A stretch of 64,000 bases of DNA from Novosphingobium sp. SG919 (lineage in GTDB: Bacteria; Pseudomonadota; Alphaproteobacteria; Sphingomonadales; Sphingomonadaceae), in NCBI RefSeq assembly GCF_012932495.1, contig NZ_JABCNG010000003.1:458191-522190 (forward strand), read 5' to 3'. Under the pieces are notes generated by a model that ran no database searches, was not told the DNA's origin, and saw nothing but the letters and a program-made list of their open reading frames with translations. This document shows positions 43,524-50,843 of this stretch, one piece after another. The stretch's first letter is position 1, and each line of letters opens with the position of its first letter. A program made the position numbers and the translations under genes.

Positions 43524-45228
43524 CGCCCTTGCTGCCTGCGATGGGTCGTTGAGCGAACGCCTCGATCGCCTGGACGTGCGCGGTACGCCGGAGGCGCCGT
43601 TGCGCGCCGAGCTGGCCGCGGCCGCCGCCGCCTGGTGCGATGGCGGTTTCGGTGCCTTCGAAGCCATCGACGCGTTGGGCGAGGCGGTTACGATCCCAGC
43701 TCTGGCGGAGAGCGACGGCGAATTGCGCGTGAGCTTCATCAAGCTGCCGACGGCTTCGACGTTTTATTTTCTGCACGCGCGCGGGCTCGCAACCCTGCTC
43801 GACGACCGCGACAAGGCCGCGCTCGCCCGACGTGTGCTCGTGGCCGAGAATTTCGTGCCATTCCGCACCGTCCAGTGCAGTTTCGAGCCCTGGACCGGGA
43901 TGGTTGCCGACGCACCGGTCGGAGACGAGCCAGGCCTGCCCGTGCCGCGCCGCATCGTGCGCGATCAACTGGCGGTCGTTCCCCTCTCGATCGGGCCGTT
44001 GCTGCTGACGGTACCGCCTCCTTCTCCGGCTCAGGCCGACGATCTGGTTGCGGGCGAAGCGCGCCAGGAAGAGCTGGCCGATGCTGCTGTGCCACAGCAC
44101 CGGGGCGAACCCCGGGTCAGCGCAGTCTTCGAAACCTGGCGGGCTGCCGCGCTTCCTCAATTGCTCCTGTGCTTTGTCGACGAGGTCTGGAAACAGGATG
44201 GCGAGACCCGCGTGGCGATTACCGGGCCGCGCAAGCGCAAGCTCCGCGCTGCGTTGGATACGGTCGATCCGGAGCGCGATTTCAAGCTGGCCACCGAGGT
44301 CGCCGACTGGATCTTCAACTCGGGCCGCGATGCCGAGACGAGGCATACCCTGTTTGTTTATGAACTCGCGCGCGAATGGCCTGGCGAGGAAACTCTGGCG
44401 AGCAGTTTCGCCGACCGCGCTCCCAGCGCGCTTGAAGCCGCCCGAACGGCTTTCCGCATGCATGTGCGCGACACGAGCAAGGAAACGCTCAAATCCCTTC
44501 AGGAGCTGCGCAAGACACTGGCAGACGACGTCACCCGCGTCGTCACCCAGACCCGGGAACTGACCGGAACGCTGTGGCGCGACTTGCTGGTCGTGGTCGC
44601 CGCCGTGCTCGGGCGCTTCACATTGTTGGCGACGCCCGGGAAGGGCGAGGCGGCCTTTGCCGATATGTTGCTCTATGGGCTCGCGGTCTATCTCGCCTTC
44701 AGCCTCGGCATGGTGCTCTATGCCAATGCGCGGTTCATGGCGCTGTTTCGGAAGGTCCAGGGGAAATGGCAGGTCAAGCTCTACGGCTTCGTCGACCCCG
44801 ACGACTTTAAGGCGTTGGCGACTGAGCCTTTGAGCGAAGCCGAAGGCGTCTATAAGCGAACCCGCAAGGTCGCGATCGCGGCTTACGCTATCACCGCCAT
44901 AGCGCTCATCGCGCTCGCCATCCTGACCCCCTCCACGCCCACGCAATCGGACCAGGGCACGAACAAAGATGCTGCTGTTGATGCGTCTGGAAATTCAATA
45001 ATTGCGGCGGATCCCAATAATGTCGCGGCCTCTGGCGAAGAGACGGTGGGCAGCAATTCTTCGGGGCGTGCCGCTGGCGCCGCTGGAGGCCAAAACGAGA
45101 TGGTCGCGCCAAGTATAACAGCCGGTGATCGCGCAGGAGCGAATACAAAAGCCGGGACGGTTGCGCCGACTGCACCTGTGGCCGACCCTCCCGTTAAAAC
45201 CTCGCGCTCACGCTCAGGGATGCGTTAG
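43495..45228 (+). CDS. Membrane protein partner of the nucleoid-associated-like protein
   Basis: A 577-residue protein of unknown family. A long soluble N-terminal region (about 1-360) is followed by three membrane segments: LLVVVAAVLGRFTLLAT, DMLLYGLAVYLAFSLGMVLY and AAYAITAIALIALAIL. A Ser/Gly/Ala-rich disordered tail closes it. The ATG at 43495 has TTGAGGA as ribosome site and lies within the end of the upstream gene. Soluble sensor-like domain plus helices suggests a membrane effector, an inference. Confidence 0.55.
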   Translation: MPNRVRACADALAACDGSLSERLDRLDVRGTPEAPLRAELAAAAAAWCDGGFGAFEAIDALGEAVTIPALAESDGELRVSFIKLPTASTFYFLHARGLATLLDDRDKAALARRVLVAENFVPFRTVQCSFEPWTGMVADAPVGDEPGLPVPRRIVRDQLAVVPLSIGPLLLTVPPPSPAQADDLVAGEARQEELADAAVPQHRGEPRVSAVFETWRAAALPQLLLCFVDEVWKQDGETRVAITGPRKRKLRAALDTVDPERDFKLATEVADWIFNSGRDAETRHTLFVYELAREWPGEETLASSFADRAPSALEAARTAFRMHVRDTSKETLKSLQELRKTLADDVTRVVTQTRELTGTLWRDLLVVVAAVLGRFTLLATPGKGEAAFADMLLYGLAVYLAFSLGMVLYANARFMALFRKVQGKWQVKLYGFVDPDDFKALATEPLSEAEGVYKRTRKVAIAAYAITAIALIALAILTPSTPTQSDQGTNKDAAVDASGNSIIAADPNNVAASGEETVGSNSSGRAAGAAGGQNEMVAPSITAGDRAGANTKAGTVAPTAPVADPPVKTSRSRSGMR

Positions 45229-45744
45229 AAGCGTATGCCCACGGCAACCTTCCGTTCGTCGGTCAGCTTGAGCGTTTCCTCTTCACGGCCGCTTTCATAG
45301 CTTGTCGTGAGGAAAACATGCTCGGACCCCGGCGATCCAGTAGCTTAGGTCGGCCTTGAACGCATACACCGGCGTATCCTCGCGCGAAATCCGAAACAAG
45401 CGCTTGTAAGTGATGTCAAGCGACATATCCTCAGCAAGGCCACTGAGACCGTAAATGTGGATCGCGCCCGAAGGGGCTAGCCGCACATAGTCCTTCCCAA
45501 CGATCGCGGCCGGATCATTGCCTTTATCGAGGACGGATCCGAACGAGCCGATCAGCTGCACGTCGGTCCGGACCGCGAGTCCGTTCCCGAATTCACAGAC
45601 ACCGCGCGCCGTCCGTCTGCATGTGAAATGATAGGCGTTGTTGAAGGAGGGGAGCCAGTAAAGGAATCCTGGTCGCCAGGCGACGCCATCTGTCAGAAAA
45701 TTCGCATGGGGTGTCGAGGCCTCGCGCGTATAGCGGCGTCAGAC
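45225..45744 (-). pseudogene. Remnant of an outer-membrane beta-barrel gene, truncated and frameshifted
   Basis: The minus-strand frame from about 45744 encodes YTREASTPHANFLTDGVAWR, then strand-like repeats (VRTDVQLIGSFG; YVRLAPSGAIHIYGL; DMSLDITYKRLFRI; VYAFKADLSYWI). Near 45325 the frame shifts, and the end is recovered in another frame as SYESGREEETLKLTDERKVA and VGIRF-stop. A terminal aromatic Phe and alternating strands are typical of outer-membrane proteins. The 5' part is missing. It is convergent with, and slightly overlaps, the 43495 gene. Confidence 0.55.
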
Positions 45745-45916
45745 CGCTAGCGGCCGAGGTTGCTCATTCCGGAGACAATTGCTGCGAAACCACAAACGTC
45801 CGCTTCAACCGAAACCTGCTGCTCCCGCGCATGATCGCGAATGACGGGTTTGTCCCAGACCCGGAAAACAAGAGCTAAAGCCGTTAGGCCATGGAGATCG
45901 ACACGCCGGTTATTCC

Positions 45917-46846
45917 TCACCCCGCTTGTCGCGCTGTCGCTTCCAGCTGGGCGATGCGTTCCGAGCAAATGGCGTGAACCACGCGGCCGAGTTCCTCGAC
46001 CTGCTCGCCCAGCCAGGCCAGTTCCTCTTCGGTGATCCGATAGTGCTTGGAATAGCGTGCCTTGACGTAGGCTTCCTTGAGCTTTTCGAACATTGCTCGG
46101 TGCTTTCGGCTGTCGCTGGGCCAGACATAGATGAGACGGACATCGAGCCGCTCAGCCTGGGTACGCAGGAACGCCAGATTGTGAACGTGCGGAGTATAAA
46201 ACGTGACCGAAAGGAGAACGGCGTGGTATAGCCTCTCTGTTGCCTGATGCAACATGAAGGCCGCGTCCTTGTACCAGCCTCGCTTTAAATCGTCGTTGAA
46301 ATTGATGTGTACACGCATCGCACTCGGGTACCACTCCTCAAAATACTCCTTCGCCATGGCCAGCGCGGCATGCGGCGTCTTCGGTTTGGGCTGGTGCAGT
46401 TCGGTGTCGTCGCTCTGGTAGAGCGCGATGCCATCGCGGGCCACGTCCATGAAGAAGTAGCGCCCATGCGCCAGCCCATCGTTCACCTCCTGCAGGGTGT
46501 GGACAATGAAATTGACCGGCGTCTTGATCGTGCCGGCAATGCCATACTCGCGCATCAGCCGGTCATCGACCTTGGCCCAGTATTTCACCCGGTCGGTCAG
46601 GCGCTTGTCGTTGACGATGATGAGGAGGTCATAATCCGACTGGTAGCCCTTGGCGGTGTGGGGCTCGTCGACCCAGCCGCCGCGCGCATAGCTGCCGTAG
46701 AGAATGACCTTGAGAATGCGGCCCTTCTTCTTCCACTCGTGCGAAGCCAGGGCCAGCGCGTCCTCGAATTCCTCGAAGACAATCTGCACCACGCGTTCCA
46801 GTTCGCGCTGCTTGTTGGCGGGAAGATGGTCGAGATCGCTGCGCAT
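45917..46846 (-). CDS. HEPN-MNT fusion: nucleotidyltransferase with C-terminal HEPN domain
   Basis: A 309-residue protein. N-terminal minimal nucleotidyltransferase: ILYGSYARGGWVDEP (Gly51-Ser52) and QSDYDLLIIV (Asp71-x-Asp73). The C-terminal helical domain (AAFMLHQATERLYHAVLLSV; TPHVHNLAFLRTQAERL) is HEPN-like. HEPN and MNT usually form separate toxin and antitoxin genes; here they are in one chain, as in kanamycin-nucleotidyltransferase-like proteins. I see no clear R-x4-6-H RNase motif, so RNase activity is doubtful. It stands 60 bp downstream of the sigma-like/ArdC pair. Confidence 0.75.
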   Translation of the reverse strand: MRSDLDHLPANKQRELERVVQIVFEEFEDALALASHEWKKKGRILKVILYGSYARGGWVDEPHTAKGYQSDYDLLIIVNDKRLTDRVKYWAKVDDRLMREYGIAGTIKTPVNFIVHTLQEVNDGLAHGRYFFMDVARDGIALYQSDDTELHQPKPKTPHAALAMAKEYFEEWYPSAMRVHINFNDDLKRGWYKDAAFMLHQATERLYHAVLLSVTFYTPHVHNLAFLRTQAERLDVRLIYVWPSDSRKHRAMFEKLKEAYVKARYSKHYRITEEELAWLGEQVEELGRVVHAICSERIAQLEATARQAG

Positions 46847-46906
46847 GATAGCGGCACCCTGTCGCGACGGCCGCCCAATGGCAAGTCATCGGGCGGCCTG
46901 AATTTT

Positions 46907-47182
46907 TCACCACGGCCACCAGCGTTGCCACCATCGGCCATAGACGGCCCGGGTCAGCGTGGAGAGGGCCTTGGCCAGCTCGGCCTGCACCGCCTCGACA
47001 CTGATGCCATGACGCTGGGCCAGATCGGCATAGCTGGCGCCTTCGAAGCGCACGGCCGCGAAGATCGCTCGCTGCCGCTTGGTCATGCGGCGCAGGCCGC
47101 GCTGGCCCCGGCGCCAGAACGTACGCGGCGATATGGTCGGCAGGACGGGCTTGCCCCATTCGGGCGGGAGAGGCCGGTTCAT
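46907..47182 (-). CDS. Sigma-70 region 4-like small DNA-binding protein
   Basis: A 91-residue protein. The segment MTKRQRAIFAAVRFEGASYA then DLAQRHGISVEAVQAELAKA is a helix-turn-helix of the sigma region 4 type. The rest is a Pro/Trp-rich N-terminus and a Trp-rich tail. It lacks region 2, so it is not a full sigma factor; more likely a regulator. The ATG overlaps the ArdC stop by 4 nt. Confidence 0.65.
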   Translation of the reverse strand: MNRPLPPEWGKPVLPTISPRTFWRRGQRGLRRMTKRQRAIFAAVRFEGASYADLAQRHGISVEAVQAELAKALSTLTRAVYGRWWQRWWPW

Positions 47183-48075
47183 GGCCGGTCCTCCCCACAG
47201 GCGAGCAGGAAGTCGGCCGCCTTGCTCGCAGCACTGGCAGCGCGGAAGATCGCCTTCTCGTCGGCGCGCAGCACTTCGAGCCAGGCTCCGATGTAATCAG
47301 AATGCCGCACGGTCGGGACAATGCCCAGCGCCGCACAGGCAAAGGCACTGGCCATTTCCGCAACAAGTTCCTCTTTTGCGTAGGACGCAGAGCCGAACTT
47401 ACCAGTCTGGTCACGGTCCAGCCGGCTCTTGTGGCCCGTGGCATGACCCAGTTCGTGCAGCGCCGTGCGAAACCAGTTGATCGGCTCGAGGAAGGCAGCC
47501 TGCGGCGGCACTTGCACCACGTCATGCGTGGGGGAATAGAAGGCTTCTCCGCCACCGATGCGGAAGGTCACGCCGCTGTTCTGGATCACGCGATCGGCGC
47601 CGGCAATCGCCAGCTCGGGCGCAATCGGTGCCACAGGCTGCACCATGTCCTCGGGCAGGTCCTCGCACTGGTCGAGATTGAACACGGTAAAGCGCTTGAG
47701 AAAGGCCACTGTGCGCGCTTCGCGGTCCTCGTCCCTGGCTTTGGCCGCTTCCTCACGCGGGGTGAAGCGATCGGCATAGCAGACCACCGTACCCTTCTCG
47801 CCGCGCCGGACATGGCCTCCCGCTGCTTCGGCCTGGCGATAGGTCAGCCAGCGCTGCGAGGAAAAGCCCTGCTCGATGGCAGAGGTCCAAAGAATGAGAA
47901 CATTGATCCCCGAATAGGTCCGGCCCGAACCGGCATTGTGGGGCAGCGTGCAAGGACAGCGGCTGGCGTCCCATGGCTGCACCCAGGGCAAGCGCCCTTC
48001 CTCCAGTTCGGCAATGATGCGGGAAGTCACCTCGGCATAGAGGGACTGGCGTTCAGTCGTGTTCACGGTGCTCAT
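47179..48075 (-). CDS. ardC: ArdC-type antirestriction protein
   Basis: A 298-residue protein that would protect incoming single-stranded DNA during transfer. The N-terminal ssDNA-binding region (LYAEVTSRIIAELEEGRLPW; NAGSGRTYSGINVLIL; GHVRRGEKGTVVCY) is followed by a zinc-metalloprotease-like domain with HELGHATGH and KEELVAEMASAF. The ATG at 48075 (MSTVNTTERQ) is chosen over the long upstream open frame because it fits the family. It sits near the integrase, consistent with early expression after entry. Confidence 0.88.
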   Translation of the reverse strand: MSTVNTTERQSLYAEVTSRIIAELEEGRLPWVQPWDASRCPCTLPHNAGSGRTYSGINVLILWTSAIEQGFSSQRWLTYRQAEAAGGHVRRGEKGTVVCYADRFTPREEAAKARDEDREARTVAFLKRFTVFNLDQCEDLPEDMVQPVAPIAPELAIAGADRVIQNSGVTFRIGGGEAFYSPTHDVVQVPPQAAFLEPINWFRTALHELGHATGHKSRLDRDQTGKFGSASYAKEELVAEMASAFACAALGIVPTVRHSDYIGAWLEVLRADEKAIFRAASAASKAADFLLACGEDRP

Positions 48076-48651
48076 GATCTTCAAGCTCCTAAAACCGCCA
48101 TGGCCCGGCGCCGGGGTGGCGGGGGGCGGCAGGAGCGGACCGACAGCCCCGCGAGCAGCGGCGGGGTGCATCCGAAGGAGCGCAACAGCGTGGAGCACCC
48201 GGACCCGCGCAACGGGCCGGGTTGCACCCCGTCGCGGCGGGGCTACAGGGCCGTGACGCCCCCCGTCACCTCGGAGCCGAGGCAGACCCCGCCGCGCACC
48301 CAAAGCGCGGCGACAATTGGAGGGGAGCCATAGGCGGACCGACAGGGCCGGCCAGCAAGGCCGGGCCAAGTGTCAGCGATCGCACCGGCTCTGCCGACGA
48401 GACGGCAGTGCCGGCTCGGCTGGAGCGCAGCGGAAGGAGAGCGCGATCAGGCCGAGACGGCCTGAGACACAATCTGCATGACCATCAAAATTTCTTTTTC
48501 GCAGCCTGGGGCATGATCGGACACCCTGGGGTCAACTGGCGTAAAATCGGCGCATTGGCACCGTTTTCGGCACTCTTGACGCCGACCGCAGACCAGCAAA
48601 TCTCACATCAAAGGAGCAAGAGAACCAACCACAGCACAGGAAGACCAAGCC
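48076..48651. other. GC-rich, highly structured non-coding region
   Basis: 576 bp between divergent ardC and alpA without a credible gene. Inverted repeats include GCGGCGGGGTGCA (48158-48170) with TGCACCCCGTCGC (48223-48235, one mismatch) and GTGACG/CGTCAC (48253-48258, 48264-48269). It might hold a structured RNA, a replication or excision site, or long leaders. Confidence 0.4.
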
Positions 48652-48861
48652 ATGACCGAACAGCCCCCGGACCGTATTCTGCGCCTCAACGCCGTGCTCG
48701 ATCGCACCGGCCTGACCCGCGCTACCCTCTACCGCAAGATTCAGGCAGGCACCTTCCCCAGGCAGGTCCACATCGCCACGCGCTGCACCGGCTGGCGGGA
48801 ATCCGCCATCCGCGAATGGATGCGTAATCCCATGTTCTATCGGGTCGACGAGGTCCGATAG
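48652..48861 (+). CDS. alpA: AlpA-family regulator/excisionase-like protein
   Basis: A 69-residue MerR-like helix-turn-helix protein: ILRLNAVLDRTGLTRATLYR, FPRQVHIATRCTGWRESAIREW. AlpA proteins of P4-type elements control integrase or excision. It lies 330 bp from the convergent integrase gene. Confidence 0.85.
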   Translation: MTEQPPDRILRLNAVLDRTGLTRATLYRKIQAGTFPRQVHIATRCTGWRESAIREWMRNPMFYRVDEVR

Positions 48862-49193
48862 CACTGCCACCCGATTGCGAACTTCACATAGAGGTGATTG
48901 CTTGTCGCACGTCATGTGTGGCGGTCTCACGCTTGCCGTGCACGAGAAGCTAAAACGACCGACGTGCGAGCACAGCCTTGAAGATGGCATCGTCTCGGCT
49001 GCAATAACGCGTAAGTGGGATAATCTGTCCGACGCATAACGGCCTCTGCCAGCATATATTCGCTGATAACCCTATATTCACTGACCAGCGATTATCGGGT
49101 GACATATGGCGGATCGCTTAGCCGAACGGTCCACGACCGCGTTATCGAACGTCACTGATCGGGTGTCAGCCGCAACTTCCCGGTTGCGTGTCA
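48862..49193. other. A/T-rich gap between alpA and integrase
   Basis: No gene supported. Around 49056-49096 an imperfect direct repeat ATATTCGCTGA / ATATTCACTGA occurs, 18 bp apart, possibly a recombination-directionality or arm-type binding site. Confidence 0.3.
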
Positions 49194-50438
49194 TCATCCG
49201 AGTGCTGTGCTCCCGAAATTCGGGCGCAGCACCTTGGCGCCGTCACGCAAACTATCAAGATAGTCCGACCAGTGCTGCATCATGCGTACACGCTCGTCCC
49301 AGTATTGGCCGCGCGTGTAGGCGCGTCGGACGGCATTGGCTTCAACGTGAGCAAGCTGACGCTCGATGGCGTCAGCGTTCCAGATGCCCATTTCGTTGAG
49401 CAAGGTTGCGGCCATCGCCCGAAAGCCGTGGGCGGTCATTTCGTGCTTGCCGTATCCCATGCGTCGTAGCGCGGCATTGATGGTGTTGTCGGACATCGGG
49501 CGCGTGGCCGAGCGCAGCGAGGGGAACAGATAGATGCTGTAGGTCGGATCATGCGCGATATCGCCGATGATGGCCAAGGCCTGCCTTGATAACGGTATGG
49601 CGTGGGGCCGGCGCATCTTTGCCTTGTGCTCCGGGATGATCCAGACTTTGCGCTCGAAGTCGAACTCCTTCCATTCAGCATGGCGCAGTTCACCGGGCCG
49701 CACAAAGACGTGGGGGAGGAGGCGCATGGCGACTCGGGTCTGGTGGTCGCCCTCGTAGTCCTCGATCGACCGAAGGAGGGCACCGGCTTCCTTCGGTGTG
49801 GTGATCGCGGCGCGGTGCACGACTTTGGGCGTGACCAGGGCGCCACGCAGGTCCGCGCAAACATCGCGCTCGGCGCGCGCGGTGGCGATGGCGTAGCGGA
49901 ACACCTGGCTGCATGTCGCGCGAACGCTGGTGGCGGTGTAGAATTTCCTGGTGCGCTCGATTTTCTTCAGCGCAAGCAGCACCTCGTGCGCGGTGAGCTT
50001 GGCGATGGGGCGATTGCCGATCGCCGGCATGACGAGCCCCAACTGCCACTGATATTTCTTGATCGAGGCTGGGGCCTTCTCCTCCAGCTGGACCTTTTCC
50101 AACCACTCGTCCGAGACCGTCTTGAAGGTGTTGGCGAACGAGATGGATTCCTGGATCTTGTTGAGCTTGGCATGATCGATCGGGTCGATGCCATCTGCCA
50201 ACAGACGCCGCGCATTGAGAAGCCGCTGCCGGGCATCGGCAAGCAGCAATTCCGGATAGCGACCGAAGGTCACCGTCCGCTGCAGGTTGTGGAAGCGGTA
50301 GTTCATCCGCCAGTACCGTGCGCCGGTCGGCTTCACCAGAAGGTACAGACCGTCGTGGTCGGACAGCTTGTACGCCTTGTCCTTCGGCTTGGCGCGCGCG
50401 ACCGATGATGCCGTCAGCCCTGATTTCCGTTCGCCCAT
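49194..50438 (-). CDS. int: P4-type tyrosine recombinase/integrase
   Basis: Site-specific recombinase of 414 aa that integrates the element at tRNA-Gly. N-terminal DUF4102 arm-binding domain (SDHDGLYLLVKPTGARYWRM; VTFGRYPELLLADARQRLLN), then SAM-like core-binding and catalytic domains: VRPGELRHAEW (Arg), TAHGFRAMAATLLNE (H-x-x-R), QLAHVEANAVRRAYTRGQYW (His and Tyr nucleophile). The ATG at 50438 has a strong GGGAGG site; the frame extends further without support. The gene ends pointing into the element, with its promoter next to the tRNA. Confidence 0.93.
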   Translation of the reverse strand: MGERKSGLTASSVARAKPKDKAYKLSDHDGLYLLVKPTGARYWRMNYRFHNLQRTVTFGRYPELLLADARQRLLNARRLLADGIDPIDHAKLNKIQESISFANTFKTVSDEWLEKVQLEEKAPASIKKYQWQLGLVMPAIGNRPIAKLTAHEVLLALKKIERTRKFYTATSVRATCSQVFRYAIATARAERDVCADLRGALVTPKVVHRAAITTPKEAGALLRSIEDYEGDHQTRVAMRLLPHVFVRPGELRHAEWKEFDFERKVWIIPEHKAKMRRPHAIPLSRQALAIIGDIAHDPTYSIYLFPSLRSATRPMSDNTINAALRRMGYGKHEMTAHGFRAMAATLLNEMGIWNADAIERQLAHVEANAVRRAYTRGQYWDERVRMMQHWSDYLDSLRDGAKVLRPNFGSTALG

Positions 50439-50495
50439 TTTGATGGACCTCCCTTCAGCTCGGTTGGCTGCAGGTCCATCAATGTGCCCATTTTG
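50433..50495. promoter_or_regulatory. Integrase promoter/operator with inverted and direct repeats
   Basis: TTGATGGACCT (50440-50450) and its exact complement AGGTCCATCAA (50472-50482) bracket the integrase ribosome site. GCCCATTTTG is repeated at 50433-50442 and 50486-50495. The arrangement suggests autoregulation or arm-type sites. Confidence 0.5.
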
Positions 50496-50544
50496 TTCTG
50501 ATATTGGGTGAAACATCGCCGGAACTGCCGGGACATTATACCAA

Positions 50545-50565
50545 CAAAAAGCTGTAAAAAACAGC
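50545..50565 (-). terminator. Possible terminator downstream of tRNA-Gly
   Basis: On the minus strand GCTGT-TTTTT-ACAGC is followed by TTTTTG. A short stem, so weak. A separate GC palindrome CCTCCTGAGAGGAGG (50587-50601) lies between it and the tRNA. Confidence 0.35.
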
Positions 50566-50604
50566 CGCTTACGGGTCGTCTTGGGACCTCCTGAGAGGAG
50601 GCTC

Positions 50605-50678
50605 TGGAGCGGGTAGCGGGAATCGAACCCGCATAACTAGCTTGGAAGGCTAGGGCTTTACCACTAAGCTATACCCGC
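50605..50678 (-). tRNA. tRNA-Gly, anticodon UCC
   Basis: A complete cloverleaf reads on the minus strand: acceptor GCGGGTA/TACCCGC, D arm GCTT...AAGC, anticodon arm CTAGC-CTTCCAA-GCTAG (TCC), T arm GCGGG-TTCGATT-CCCGC, discriminator T and an encoded CCA. Its 3' end faces the integrase, and a degenerate copy of that end lies near 25.49 kb, so this is the likely integration target. Confidence 0.95.
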
Positions 50679-50843
50679 CCGCTTCGGCCAAAGCGCTTGC
50701 CATGGGCGATCGTGTCTCGTCAACCATTGTCGTCATGTTTGTGGTGGATGCCAGGGGAGGCAGGCCATTGGGGCATGCTGGTCACTCGCCGCTTGCCGCG
50801 TTTCGCTGATTGTTATATGTCATAGCGAAATTCGGAGGATGTC

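Noticed and set aside
48532..48990. A 152-codon frame antisense to alpA
   Set aside because: The plus-strand AlpA protein has clear family sequence; the antisense product has none.
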